Shown here one piece after another: positions 7,369-16,573 of a stretch of DNA of 63,515 nt. The stretch is taken from contig JALGZR010000046.1 of the NCBI GenBank assembly GCA_025774805.1, positions 1 to 63,515 of the forward strand, in the 5' to 3' direction. Position 1 is the first letter of the stretch, and every line of letters starts with the position of its first letter. Under the pieces are notes generated by a model. That model had not been told where the DNA came from, ran no database searches, and saw only the letters and a program-made list of their open reading frames with translations. The translations under genes and the position numbers were made by a program. Source of the DNA: a bacterium. GTDB taxonomy: Bacteria; ARS69.

Positions 7369-9068
7369 CGGCCGCGCTCTCGCGCGTCGGTCAGGCCGAA
7401 TGCGCCCGGACGTCGCATGACGATGGCCGCCGCCAGGACTCGGGGAACGTACTCGATCGTCTCGGGCTTCAGGCATCCGCTTCCACTCTCGACCATGTCC
7501 CAGAACTTCCACTTCGACTTCCAGCTCCCCGGCTCGCCGGCGGCGTGCCTCTTCAGACAGGTCAGCATGCCGTACTCACCCTTGTTGTAGGCGGCGACGG
7601 CACACATGAACGCGTTCGCCCCGAACGAGAACAGGAGACCGTCGAGGTAACGACACGCCGCCTGCGTGGATCGCACGGGATCGCTCCTCTCGTCCACGCC
7701 CTCGTCCACCCGCAGGCCGTACGCGCGCGCCGTTTTCGGCATGAACTGCCACATGCCACCGGCCCCGGCCCGGCTCGAGACCTCGGTCCGGTAGCCGCTC
7801 TCGACGAACGGAATGTAACAGAAGACCTCCGGCAGACGGTTCTTCTTCAGCTCGGCGCGGATCATGTCCAGGTGCGGTTCGGCGCGACGCATGGACCTCA
7901 CCGTGTACCCGCGCATGTCGCCGGTCCAGTAGTCGACGAATCGCTTCACCTCGGCCAGGAGATCCGGAGGGATCTCTCCGTTCGCGGGGTCGATTCCGAA
8001 CTCGGCCAGGATTCTCGCCAACTGGCTCTCGACGATGCTCCCGGGGGCCGGCTCCTCCTCGAGGGCCCCGGCGGTCGCCAGCGACGTGTAGATGCGGTAG
8101 GGATTCCGTCCCCCGAGGCGCGCGGTCAGAGAGCGTGCCGCGGTTCGAAAGGCCGCGTCGATCTCCTCCGCGTCGCGCGGATCGGGAGGGAGAGCGTCCG
8201 CGGAGATCAGGGACCGGAGGGCGATGTCGAACTGGGCGCGCGCGACGTCCAGGGCGGGGGGGCTCCGGTCGTACGCCGCGATCGCGTCCGAGAGGCTCCG
8301 GGTGGCCTGCTCCTCGTACATTCGTCGGGTCCAGAGCTCATCGCCCGTCCCCCGTTCCGTCGAAAGGAGAGAGAGACCGACGATCACCAGGCTCGCCACG
8401 GCGGCGACCCCGGTCACGCCGACGATGCCGCGGGATGTCGGGTGTGCGGTGACGACGACGTCGAACGGGCGATCGGCGAAGGCGACCTCGTCCCCCGGCC
8501 GGAGAAGCTGCTCGCGGACCGGCTCCCCGTTGACGTAGGTCCCGTTCCGGCTCCGATGATCGGAGACCCAGGGGCGGCCCGCGCGGTTCTCCAGGCGGGC
8601 GTGGATGTCGGAGATCTGCGAGTACGGGAGGGTGAGGTTCGCGTTCGCGCTCCGGCCCACGATCGAGGTCGCTCTCCGAATCGGGAACCGGGCCGGCTCG
8701 AACTCCGGGTCGCGGGCCACGAGAGCGTGACGGAGGAAGGCGAGAAACGGTTCCTTCCAGCGGGCGGTCCCCGCTTCCCGGAGGAACCGGAACTCGGGGT
8801 GGGCGCCGAACCGGACGAGCTCCCCCCCCTTCAACCGGCGTTCCCGGACCGGGCGCCCGTTGACGAAGGTCCCGTTTGCGCTGTCGAGGTCACGGACCGT
8901 CCATCGGTCCCCGTCGATCTCGAGGATCGCGTGCTCCCGGCTGACGGACGGATCCCGGAGCGGCAGGTCGTTCGACTCCTCACGGCCGACGGTGAGTCGC
9001 CCCTCCGCCGGCAGCCGAATGGGCGCGCCGGCCTCGCTTCCGCGGGGCAACAGCTTGGCCCGGCTCAT
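7365..9068 (-). CDS. FHA-FHA-transmembrane-lytic transglycosylase (SLT) fusion
   Basis: The protein has 567 residues from the ATG at 9068; an upstream in-frame start lies inside palindrome copy 2 and is rejected. Residues 25-95 form one FHA domain (GRE at 28-30, SREHA at 43-47, NGT at 65-67). Residues 135-205 form a second (GRS at 138-140, NGTYVNG at 175-181). One membrane helix spans about 214-236, followed by a helical region. A family-1 lytic transglycosylase domain begins near 412, with catalytic Glu423 in FVESGYR, then GGMWQFMPKTA and AAYNKGEYG. The topology places the FHA pair in the cytosol and the muramidase-like domain in the periplasm. T6SS assembly needs local peptidoglycan cleavage, so phospho-regulated wall opening for the secretion complex is a reasonable inference. 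I know of no standard family with this architecture. Confidence 0.88.
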   Translation of the reverse strand: MSRAKLLPRGSEAGAPIRLPAEGRLTVGREESNDLPLRDPSVSREHAILEIDGDRWTVRDLDSANGTFVNGRPVRERRLKGGELVRFGAHPEFRFLREAGTARWKEPFLAFLRHALVARDPEFEPARFPIRRATSIVGRSANANLTLPYSQISDIHARLENRAGRPWVSDHRSRNGTYVNGEPVREQLLRPGDEVAFADRPFDVVVTAHPTSRGIVGVTGVAAVASLVIVGLSLLSTERGTGDELWTRRMYEEQATRSLSDAIAAYDRSPPALDVARAQFDIALRSLISADALPPDPRDAEEIDAAFRTAARSLTARLGGRNPYRIYTSLATAGALEEEPAPGSIVESQLARILAEFGIDPANGEIPPDLLAEVKRFVDYWTGDMRGYTVRSMRRAEPHLDMIRAELKKNRLPEVFCYIPFVESGYRTEVSSRAGAGGMWQFMPKTARAYGLRVDEGVDERSDPVRSTQAACRYLDGLLFSFGANAFMCAVAAYNKGEYGMLTCLKRHAAGEPGSWKSKWKFWDMVESGSGCLKPETIEYVPRVLAAAIVMRRPGAFGLTDARERGR

Positions 9069-9083
9069 CGGCGTCCCCGAGTC

Positions 9084-9263
9084 AGCCCGGACCACTCATG
9101 AGGATCGTCGCGAGATTGCGGAGACACCCACCGGTCGAGCACCCGCAGGGGTCCGGACCCGAGGCGTATCCCGACGATACGTCGCAGGGTACGGACCCCG
9201 AGGACGCCCGTCCGGTGGCGTGGTTCCGCGATCGCAGCAGATCAATCATGAGTAGTCCGGGCT
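9084..9263. repeat. 180-bp full-length imperfect palindrome, copy 2
   Basis: It is identical in design to the copy at 5911-6090: AGCCCGGACCACTCATGA at the left, CATGAGTAGTCCGGGCT at the right, and a central hairpin GTATC (9166-9170) with GATAC (9176-9180). It fills nearly the whole spacer between the short FHA gene and the FHA-transglycosylase gene. The right end overlaps the TAG stop of the short FHA gene. Sequence identity with copy 1 is high, including the central arms. Confidence 0.9.
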
Positions 9264-9867
9264 AGAGCCGAACGCTCTTGAAGACGAACGTGGACAGCCC
9301 GAATCGCACGCGATCGTCGTCCCGGAGGACGACTTCGGTGATTCGCTCTTCGTTGCGAAACGTCCCGTTCGTCGAGTTGAGGTCCCGGAGCACGTACTCG
9401 CCTTCCCGCACCCGCAGCTCCGCGTGGGACGTCGAGACGTATTGCTCTCGCGGCAGCCGAATGTGACATTCGGCGGCCGTCCCGACCCGGGTCACGCCGT
9501 CGGGGAGACGGTAGTCCCGACCCCGTGCGGCGCCGGTGACGGCCACGAGCCAGGCGACGGTCGTGACTCTCGGATCTACGGGAGGGCCGATGAACCGGGT
9601 GACGTCGGACCCCGCCTCCAGGTCGGCCTCACCACCGTGGAGCTCGGCATCCGGCGGAGGACCCTCCACGACGGTCGCCTGATCGAGGGGCCGCCCCGCT
9701 TCCGGAATCGGATCGGGAGGCGGCTCCCTCTCGATCCGGGCCGGGCGATCGTCGGGGACGGAAGACTCCTCCGAGACCTCCTCGAATCCGAAATCCTCAT
9801 CGTCGAACGGCTCGGACTCGGGGTCCGGTGCGGAACCTTTCCGGCGGCGGCGCTTTCCGAAGAACAT
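9262..9867 (-). CDS. FHA-domain protein, first gene of the T6SS regulatory operon
   Basis: The protein has 201 residues. The start MFFGKRRRRKG is basic, followed by about 100 residues of acidic, Pro-rich low-complexity linker containing threonines in acidic context (QATVVEG, SDVTRF) that could be kinase targets. The C-terminal 85 residues form an FHA domain with RVGTAAECHIRLP, STSHAEL and NSTNGTF. It is soluble, with no membrane segment. It resembles Fha-type adaptor proteins of T6SS, in which a phosphothreonine binds an FHA domain to drive assembly; that parallel is inference. It is the gene closest to the divergent promoter region and to tssJ, and is followed by palindrome copy 2. Confidence 0.85.
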   Translation of the reverse strand: MFFGKRRRRKGSAPDPESEPFDDEDFGFEEVSEESSVPDDRPARIEREPPPDPIPEAGRPLDQATVVEGPPPDAELHGGEADLEAGSDVTRFIGPPVDPRVTTVAWLVAVTGAARGRDYRLPDGVTRVGTAAECHIRLPREQYVSTSHAELRVREGEYVLRDLNSTNGTFRNEERITEVVLRDDDRVRFGLSTFVFKSVRL

Positions 9868-9938
9868 CTCAGCTCTCGACGTGTCGCGACGGGGCCGGGT
9901 CCGGTTTCTCCGGGTCGCAGCGGACCCGCGTCAGCTTC

Positions 9939-9968
9939 AAGCTAGCACCCGCCCGGAAGAGGTGTCAA
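9939..9968 (-). promoter_or_regulatory. sigma70-type promoter for the FHA/kinase operon
   Basis: Read on the minus strand, a perfect TTGACA (9963-9968) is followed after 18 bp by TAGCTT (9939-9944). The expected start of transcription is about 65 bp before the FHA start codon. It faces away from the tssJ promoter, with the two -35 boxes 28 bp apart. Confidence 0.6.
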
Positions 9969-9996
9969 ACGGCGCAATGCCCAGGGGTTTAGCGAC

Positions 9997-10025
9997 TTGA
10001 CCTCCCTGAACCCCCCACCTAGAAT
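9997..10025 (+). promoter_or_regulatory. sigma70-type promoter for tssJKLM
   Basis: TTGACC (9997-10002) and TAGAAT (10020-10025) are separated by 17 bp, close to the consensus. The predicted leader to the tssJ start codon is about 155 bases. Between this and the opposing promoter is a short shared segment (9969-9996) where one regulator could act on both operons. Confidence 0.7.
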
Positions 10026-10187
10026 CGGCCCCTCATCGGCCGGTCCGGCAACTCGGCAACGCAGAAGCCCAATCCTCATCCGCCGATAGAGAGTCGTTCG
10101 CTCTTCAGATCCCGCCGGATCGTCGCCGCGATCCGGACCGAAGGTGTGCGTCGGACGCCGGGGCGAAGACGAAAGGGACGCGCGCGA

Positions 10188-10652
10188 ATGGTCTCGACCG
10201 TGAGAGCCTTCCTCCGTGCCGCATGCGGAGGACTCTTGGCGATCGCCCTGCTCACCGGGTGCGCCGCCACGGATCACGTCTTCCTGAACAGCGACGCCAG
10301 GGTCAACATGTGCGAGGGAGCGGATCCCCATCCGGTCCTCGTGCGGATCTACCACCTCCGGGGGACGGACCGGTTCGACCAGGCCGAGTTCACCCTCCTG
10401 TGGGAAGATGAGCAGGCGGCCCTGGGCCCGACGTTTCTTCGCCGCGAACAGCAGGTCGTGAATCCCCGAGAGAGCCTGAAGATCTCGATTCCGCGAAAGG
10501 ACGAGGCGGAGGAGGCCACTCACCTCGGATTCGTGGCGAACTTCTGCGACTTGAGCGGTGACTGCTGGCGGGTCTCCGCTCCGGTCTCGGGCCGGAAGAC
10601 GGAGATCCATCTCGATCTCGAGATGACCTGCATCGAGGTGAGCGCTCCCTGA
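10188..10652 (+). CDS. tssJ: T6SS outer-membrane lipoprotein TssJ
   Basis: The protein has 154 residues from the ATG at 10188; a longer frame adds only an Arg-rich leader. The N-terminus is a lipoprotein signal (RAACGGLLAIALLTGC) with lipobox L-L-T-G-C, so the mature protein would be lipidated at that cysteine. The remainder shows the TssJ pattern: HPVLVRIYHLRGTDRFDQAEF, a transthyretin-like core and a loop with LRREQQVVNPRESL. In known systems TssJ anchors TssM to the outer membrane within the TssJLM envelope complex. It is the first gene of an operon with tssK, 14 bp upstream of the next start. The assignment rests on motif, size and operon context. Confidence 0.88.
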   Translation: MVSTVRAFLRAACGGLLAIALLTGCAATDHVFLNSDARVNMCEGADPHPVLVRIYHLRGTDRFDQAEFTLLWEDEQAALGPTFLRREQQVVNPRESLKISIPRKDEAEEATHLGFVANFCDLSGDCWRVSAPVSGRKTEIHLDLEMTCIEVSAP

Positions 10653-10666
10653 GGGGGGGTCGATCG

Positions 10667-12019
10667 ATGAACGGACAGCGCCGGGTGGTCTGGACGGAGG
10701 GAATGCTCCTCGGGCCCCACCACTTCCAGCAGATGGAGCGCAATCTCTTCGGGGAGATGGACTTCCGGATGAGGGTGGCGCTCCCCCACGCGTGGGGGGT
10801 CCGACGGCTCACGATCGATACGGACGCCCTCGCCAACGGGCGGTTCAGTCTTCTCGAGCTCGAAGCCGTCCTCTCGTGCGGCACGTCGGTGCGCCTCCCC
10901 GCCACGGATCCCCTGCCGGAAGGACGGAACCTGGCCGAGGTCTTCTCCGCCGACCGCTCCCGGCTGGACGTGTGGCTCGCCCTGCCCGAGGAGCGTCCGG
11001 GCACGCCCCGGTGCCGTCCGTCCGAGAACGGAGGCCCGACGGAGAGCCCGTTCTGGAGCGAGACGGCGAGGATCGCGGACGAGAACGCACCGAGCTCGCA
11101 GACGGAGGTCGAGGTCGCCCATCAGAATCTCCGACTTCTCGTCTCCGGAGACAACCAGGACGGGTACCGGACCCTGAAGATCGCCGAGCTCACCCGGGCG
11201 ACGGACGGCTCGATCGTTCTCAATCCCGACTATGCGCCTCCCAGCTTGACGCTCCCTCCCGCCGGCCCCGTCCCGGGCATTCTGCGACTGGTCCTCGAGA
11301 GTCTCACCGCGAAGAGCGACACCCTGAAGGTGCAGACACGGGAGGTCGGAGGGAAGATCCAGTACAGCACCAGCGACGTGATGCTGTTCTGGCAGGTTCA
11401 CACGGTCAACTCCTTCATTCCGGTGTTCGCCCACTACCTGCGATACCCGGACACGCATCCGGCCGAGCTGTACCTCGCGTTCGTCCGGCTCCTGGGTGCG
11501 CTGTCGACGTTCGCGGGCGATCACCACCCGAGGGACATCCCCTCTTACGAGCACGAGGACCTCGGCGGCACGTACCGTCGGCTGGAGTCCATGTTCCGCG
11601 ACCTCATCGAGATCTCGGACGTGAGCCGTCACGAGAACGTGCCGCTGGAGCGCGTGGACGAGTTCATGATGCGGGGCAACGTGCGGGACGATCTCCTGGA
11701 GGAGAACTACCTCTGGTTCCTCGCCGTCTCCGGACCGATGACGGAAGACCAAATCCGCAACGAGCTGCCGGGCAAGATCACGATCGGCTCGACCCACAAC
11801 ATCGATTTCCTCGTCCGGCGCGCGCTCCGGGGCGTACCGATCACCTACACCACCATCCCGTCCAGTGATTTCCCCATCAAGTCCGGGGTCGTCTACTTCC
11901 GGCTGGAGAGCCACGGCGAGACCTGGGACACGATCAAGGAGTCACGGACGATCGCGATCTATCTGCAGGGAGCGGAGCTCAAGGAGCTCGGTTTCGAGCT
12001 GATCGCGACCCGAAGCTAG
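10667..12019 (+). CDS. tssK: T6SS baseplate protein TssK
   Basis: The protein has 450 residues, the normal TssK length. The N-terminal signature VVWTEGMLLGPHHFQQME at residues 6-23 is diagnostic of the family. The middle shows the shell-like region with FRMRVALPHAWGVRRL, and the C-terminal head domain carries GKITIGSTHNIDFLVRRAL followed by FRLESHGETWDTI. TssK links the baseplate to the TssJLM membrane complex by binding TssL and TssM. A GGGGGGG run lies 10 bases upstream of the start. No frame damage is visible. It is the second gene in tssJKLM. Confidence 0.95.
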   Translation: MNGQRRVVWTEGMLLGPHHFQQMERNLFGEMDFRMRVALPHAWGVRRLTIDTDALANGRFSLLELEAVLSCGTSVRLPATDPLPEGRNLAEVFSADRSRLDVWLALPEERPGTPRCRPSENGGPTESPFWSETARIADENAPSSQTEVEVAHQNLRLLVSGDNQDGYRTLKIAELTRATDGSIVLNPDYAPPSLTLPPAGPVPGILRLVLESLTAKSDTLKVQTREVGGKIQYSTSDVMLFWQVHTVNSFIPVFAHYLRYPDTHPAELYLAFVRLLGALSTFAGDHHPRDIPSYEHEDLGGTYRRLESMFRDLIEISDVSRHENVPLERVDEFMMRGNVRDDLLEENYLWFLAVSGPMTEDQIRNELPGKITIGSTHNIDFLVRRALRGVPITYTTIPSSDFPIKSGVVYFRLESHGETWDTIKESRTIAIYLQGAELKELGFELIATRS

Positions 12020-12054
12020 CCCGGGTTGTCCGACCAACCGACCGGGATCGTGAC

Positions 12055-12743
12055 GTGATGGAAGAGCGCGAATCTCCAGCTCGCGGCGTCCGGAGCCTCC
12101 CCGACCTGGCGGGAAGCCTGCTCTCCCTGATCCTCTCCCTGCGCTCCAGTAAGATCAGCGGACAGGAGACCGAGCTCCGGGCCCGCATCGGCGAGTACCT
12201 CGACCGCATCGACCGGGAGGGTCAGCGGGCGGGAATCGCGCGCGACGATCTCGAAGAGGCCAAGTTCCCTCTCGTCGCCTTCATCGACGAGACCATCCTC
12301 AACTCCGACTGGTCCGGCCGGGACCAGTGGATGGAGCGGCCGCTCCAGTTGGAGCTCTACGGCGAGACGGTGTCCGGAGAGAAGTTCTTCGATCGCATGG
12401 AACGCGTCCGACGGGGCGGCGAGGCGAAGTCCGATCTCCTCGAGATCTACTACCTCTGCCTCGCCCTCGGTTTCGAGGGCAAGTACAAGATTCTCGGTCA
12501 GTCGAGGACGAGGTTCGGCGGGAGCTCGGTTACGCTCGAACCACTCCCGGCAAGGCCCCGATCTCCCCGAACGGCCGTCGGCGCGAGACGCTTCGACCTC
12601 CGAAACGAAGCGGCTTCCCGGTTCTCCGCGTGGTCCTGGGATCTCTCGCCGGGCTCCTCGTTCTCTACATCGCTCTCCAGTTGATCATGGGCTTCTCCGA
12701 GGGGGCGGCCCTCCAGCGGCTTCAGGCTCTCGCGGGAGGATGA
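12055..12743 (+). CDS. tssL: T6SS membrane protein TssL (DotU/IcmH), with a -1 frame break
   Basis: The cytoplasmic DotU domain is clear in the first frame: SLLSLILSLRSS, FPLVAFIDETILNSDW, FYD-type region with RMERVRRGG and YLCLALGFEGKYKILGQ. A GTG-ATG pair gives the start (12055 or 12058). At about 12499-12502 the frame breaks. The first frame runs on into low-quality Arg/Ser sequence to a TGA at 12684, while the next frame continues VEDEVRRELGYARTT and then the expected C-terminal membrane helix (VLRVVLGSLAGLLVLYIALQ), ending at 12743, just 4 bp before tssM. One missing G after CAG would restore GQVEDEV. It is therefore a sequencing or assembly deletion, a recent mutation, or a recoding site. 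An intact TssL is needed in known T6SS. Confidence 0.85.
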
Positions 12744-12747
12744 TCTC

Positions 12748-15700
12748 GTGCCCGGCACGAAGAAGCTGATCGACTCGTTCAAGGATCCGAAGAAGCTGTT
12801 CAGGATCGTGAGAAGCCCCCGGGTGATCGTCGGGCTTCTCGGGCTCACGTTCGCCTTCCAGGTCTTCCGATTCGGCAGGCGGCTCGGCATGAGGGGCGGT
12901 ATGCGTCTCTGGATCGCGATCGGAATCCTCGTCATCGCGATCGCGGTGATCATCATTCTGCGGATTCGGGAGAAGAAGAAGGCGAAGCAGATCGAGGACT
13001 CCCTACTCCTCGAGGCGGACAGCCAGGTCCTGACGTCGAGCGGGGCCCAGCGCGCCGCCGACGAGCGGGCCCGGGAGGAGATGGCGGAGGCGATCCAGCG
13101 ACTCAAGAGCTCCAAGGTCGCGAGCGGGCGGAGCGGCAAGGTCGCCCTTCACGTCCTCCCCTGGTACCTCGTCCTCGGGCGCGGCGAGTCGGGCAAGAGC
13201 AAGGCGATCCTCAACTCGGGGCTCACGTTTCCCGGCTCGAAGCCGGCCGACCTCCGGGAGAAGGAGGGAGTCGGCCCGGGGCGGATCTGCAAGTGGTGGT
13301 TCACGAGTCAGGCCGTCGTGCTCGAGGCGAACGGACGCTTCGTCGACGAGGAGGACGACGTGGAGGCGGGCCAAGACTGGAAGGGGATCCTCGAAGTCCT
13401 CCGGAAGGCCCGGGGGGACGTCCCGCTCCAGGGAATCGTGATCTCCCTGTCCGCGGAAGACCTCATCCGGCACGACTCCGCCCGGCTGGATGCGCAGGCC
13501 CGGGTCCTCCGCCAGCGCCTCGACGAGGCCATCACGACTCTCCAGTCGTTCGCTCCGGTCTACCTCATGATCACGAAGGTCGACCTCGTCCACGGTTTCG
13601 AGGAGTACTTCGCCGATCTCGAGGGAAACGCCCGGGACCAGGCGTTCGGTGCGACCCTGACCCAGGAACAGATCCGGACGGGGGATCCGCTGCGGGCCTT
13701 CTCCCGTGAGTTCGAGATCCTCTTCCGTTCCCTCTGCCAGCGGCGAATCCCCCGCATGGTCTCCGAGGTACGTCTCGACAAACGGGGTCACATCTATCTC
13801 TTCCCGCTCGAGCTGCTCGCCCTCCGTCCGAAACTGACCACGTTCGTGAAGACGCTCTTCGAGCCGAACCCGTACGGAGAGCGCCCGATGTTCCGGGGAT
13901 TCTACTTCTCCAGTGGAAGCCTCGAGGGCCGACCGGTGGAGATGGTGGTCAACGAGGTCAGCCGCGTCATCGGAATACCGCCCGGACTGGAGGACTCCGG
14001 AGACCTGACGCGGGTCATCGACCCCGCGTCCGACTCCGCGGACCAGGCCGGCCCGGACTCCTCCGCCCGACGGACCGAGGAATCGGAGCCCCGCTTCCTG
14101 CGGGAGGTCTTCACGCGCATCCTCCCCCGCAGCAGCGTCATCGCCCATCCCACGGAGCAGGCGTCTCAGAAGAGGAGGGCTCGAAGGCTCGGACTCCAGA
14201 TCGCCGGATACGCCTCGATCGCGGTCCTCGGAGTCCTCCTCCTGATCTCGTTCTTCAACAATCGCGGCCTGCTGAGCCGAACGGACGAGATGGCGCGGGA
14301 GGCGGCGAGCGTACAGCGGGCCTCGACGGCGGAGGAGGTGGAGACCCAGCTCCGGTTGCTGGAGAGCTTCCGACAGACGCTGGCCGATCTCGACGAGTAC
14401 GACCGGAGCCGCCCGCTCACCATGGGGTTCGGTCTGTACCGGGGCGCCGCGGTCAACGAGAGGGCCCGGCGCGTCTACCTCCGCAAGCTCTTCGACGCCC
14501 TGCTCCGGCCGAGCCAGGAGGCCCTCGGCAACTGGCTGGAGCGGAGTTACCTCTACTCCCCCACCCCCGCCGAGTTCGAGGAGTACTTCGACAACTACCG
14601 CGCCTACCGAATGCTCTCCGACCGCGATCCCGGGCGGGCGGACCCGGTCTTCCTGGCGGATCAGCTCGCCGACTTCTGGCTCACGTCGACGACCGGCCCG
14701 ACCGCGAACGAGGAGGGACTCCGCAATGCCATCAATCGTCACGTCACCTACGCCTGGAATCACGTTCCCGACGTGAGGTACCAGCTCGTGGAGTCGCGGA
14801 TGCCCGGGCCGAGCCGCACCATCATCGGAGAGGCCGACGCACAGATCCGCCAGCACTGGGACTATCGCGGTTTCTACGGCGCCATGATCTCGGCCGTGAA
14901 CGACGAGACGCCCGTGTACTCACTCGATCGCGTTCCGGGTGCGGTCGGGCTTCTCACCGCGGGCGCGGCGCTCGCGACCGACGAGACCTCTATCCCCGGC
15001 GTACCCGGGAGCTTCACGCGCGAGGGGTGGGAGCTGATCTCGCAGCGGATCGCGCAGAGCGAGAGCCTGTTGAGGGACGACTGGATCCTCGGGGAAGCGC
15101 TCCAGGGGGTCGAGTTCGAAGACATGAGAACCAGCCTCGTGGAGGACTACCGGAGGGACTACGTCGACCACTGGATCCGCTTCCTCTCCGCCGTAGATCT
15201 GGTGCCCGCCCGAGGCATCGCCGGAGCGGAGGAGCAGTTCCGGAAGCTGCTGGGGCAGGGCTCTCCCTTCCTCGTCCTTCTCCAGCGCACAGCGGCGAAC
15301 CTCCGCTTCGCGACGGCGGTGGACGAGACGCCGGAGGAGAGCGAAGAAGAAGAGGAGGGCGTGACGACCGACTCCCCGCTGGCCGACATTCAGACGCGCT
15401 TCGTGGCCCTGCACAAGCTGTGGGAGACCGCGGGAGAGGGAGAGGAGGCGGCGATCCGCTCCCTGGACGAGTACCTCGACCTCCTGGGAGAGGTTCGCAA
15501 GCTTCTGCGCGCCTTGCAGGAGGTCCCCGGCCCCTCCTCGATGGGCTACGCGGCCAAGATCTTCGGGTCCCTGGCCACCGACCCCTCTGCCCTCGCCGAG
15601 GACGCGATCTTCCGGACGATTCGATTCGCGGAGGATCGAACGGATCTGCTCGAAGGAGACCAGGACTGCGCCAAGGCGGTCCGCTCTCTCCTCCGCCGTC

Positions 15701-16494
15701 CGGCGGAAGGGGCCTGGGGATCGATTCTGCGGGAGTGCGAGCGGCACCTGAACGATCTCTGGAAGCAGGACGTCTACGACCGCTACCGGGACACGATCCT
15801 CGGAAAGTACCCGTTCAGCGGCGGGGGAGCCGACGCGGATCTGGGCGAGTTCGGCAGCTTCTTCACCCCGGGCGGGATCTTCTGGACCTTCTACGACAAC
15901 AATCTCGATCTCTTCCTCGATCAGGACGAGACCCCGATCGTCCGGTACCGCAAGGGCTTCTCTCTGACGTCGGAGGGCCGGGCGGCGATCCTCAAGGCCC
16001 GGGCGATCCGGGGGGCGCTGTTCGAGGAGTCGGGGGGGGGCATCGCCCTCTCCTTCCAGGTCACGCCGCGACAGACGAAGACGGTGGAGGGCAATCCTCC
16101 GTTCGTGCACCGCTCCGTGCTCGTCGTCGGAGACCGGGAGATCACGTACAACATGGGACCGCCCCGGGCCCGCCCTGTCGCGTGGCCGGGGGAGCCGGGA
16201 CGGGAGGGCGCGTCCGTCGGGATCATGGTCGACGTGGGGAGCCCCCCCGAGAAGGTCACCGCCGACGGTCCCTGGGCGCTCTTCCGGCTCCTGGAGGAGG
16301 CGCGGGTCGAGAGAGCCTCGAGCACGGAGTACACGATCAGCTGGGTCCTCGGGAGCCCGACCGAGAGGTACAGGGTCCGCGTCCCGTACGATCTCACCGC
16401 GTCCTCGGGGACGAACCCGTTCGATCCGGGCTTCTTCCGGTTCTCTCTGCCCGAGCAGATCGCGTCTCCGTCCGAGGCTCCCGCCCTACCCTAG
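12748..16494 (+). CDS. tssM: T6SS inner-membrane protein TssM (IcmF)
   Basis: The protein has 1248 residues, full length for TssM. The start is a GTG with GGGAGG about 9 bases upstream. Two N-terminal membrane helices (about 25-42 and 52-72) precede a cytoplasmic NTPase-like domain with Walker A GRGESGKS at 144-151. A third helix lies near 484-503 (IAGYASIAVLGVLLLIS). The large periplasmic part follows, with the IcmF-related helical region and a C-terminal beta domain (VTPRQTKTVEGNPPFV, then WALFRLLEEARVE). In known systems TssM spans the periplasm to bind TssJ and forms the export channel with TssL. It is the last gene of the operon here; other tss genes are not in the window. Confidence 0.95.
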   Translation: MPGTKKLIDSFKDPKKLFRIVRSPRVIVGLLGLTFAFQVFRFGRRLGMRGGMRLWIAIGILVIAIAVIIILRIREKKKAKQIEDSLLLEADSQVLTSSGAQRAADERAREEMAEAIQRLKSSKVASGRSGKVALHVLPWYLVLGRGESGKSKAILNSGLTFPGSKPADLREKEGVGPGRICKWWFTSQAVVLEANGRFVDEEDDVEAGQDWKGILEVLRKARGDVPLQGIVISLSAEDLIRHDSARLDAQARVLRQRLDEAITTLQSFAPVYLMITKVDLVHGFEEYFADLEGNARDQAFGATLTQEQIRTGDPLRAFSREFEILFRSLCQRRIPRMVSEVRLDKRGHIYLFPLELLALRPKLTTFVKTLFEPNPYGERPMFRGFYFSSGSLEGRPVEMVVNEVSRVIGIPPGLEDSGDLTRVIDPASDSADQAGPDSSARRTEESEPRFLREVFTRILPRSSVIAHPTEQASQKRRARRLGLQIAGYASIAVLGVLLLISFFNNRGLLSRTDEMAREAASVQRASTAEEVETQLRLLESFRQTLADLDEYDRSRPLTMGFGLYRGAAVNERARRVYLRKLFDALLRPSQEALGNWLERSYLYSPTPAEFEEYFDNYRAYRMLSDRDPGRADPVFLADQLADFWLTSTTGPTANEEGLRNAINRHVTYAWNHVPDVRYQLVESRMPGPSRTIIGEADAQIRQHWDYRGFYGAMISAVNDETPVYSLDRVPGAVGLLTAGAALATDETSIPGVPGSFTREGWELISQRIAQSESLLRDDWILGEALQGVEFEDMRTSLVEDYRRDYVDHWIRFLSAVDLVPARGIAGAEEQFRKLLGQGSPFLVLLQRTAANLRFATAVDETPEESEEEEEGVTTDSPLADIQTRFVALHKLWETAGEGEEAAIRSLDEYLDLLGEVRKLLRALQEVPGPSSMGYAAKIFGSLATDPSALAEDAIFRTIRFAEDRTDLLEGDQDCAKAVRSLLRRPAEGAWGSILRECERHLNDLWKQDVYDRYRDTILGKYPFSGGGADADLGEFGSFFTPGGIFWTFYDNNLDLFLDQDETPIVRYRKGFSLTSEGRAAILKARAIRGALFEESGGGIALSFQVTPRQTKTVEGNPPFVHRSVLVVGDREITYNMGPPRARPVAWPGEPGREGASVGIMVDVGSPPEKVTADGPWALFRLLEEARVERASSTEYTISWVLGSPTERYRVRVPYDLTASSGTNPFDPGFFRFSLPEQIASPSEAPALP

Positions 16495-16541
16495 CCCGCA
16501 TTTCTCACCAGGCTCGTCGCGGGGCCGGGGAGACGGGCAGG
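16492..16541 (+). repeat. stop-codon-linked hairpin repeat, copy a (after tssM)
   Basis: It begins with the TAG stop of tssM: TAGCCCGCATTTCTCACCAG, then CTCGTCGCG, then a degraded complementary arm GGGGAGACGGGC. It belongs to the same family as the near-perfect hairpin at 29070-29120 and the copies at 41564 and 54495. A transcription-terminator role is likely because it follows the operon directly. There is no U tract. Confidence 0.65.
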
Positions 16542-16573
16542 CCGGCCCTCTCCCGACCGAAGGCGGGGAAGCC

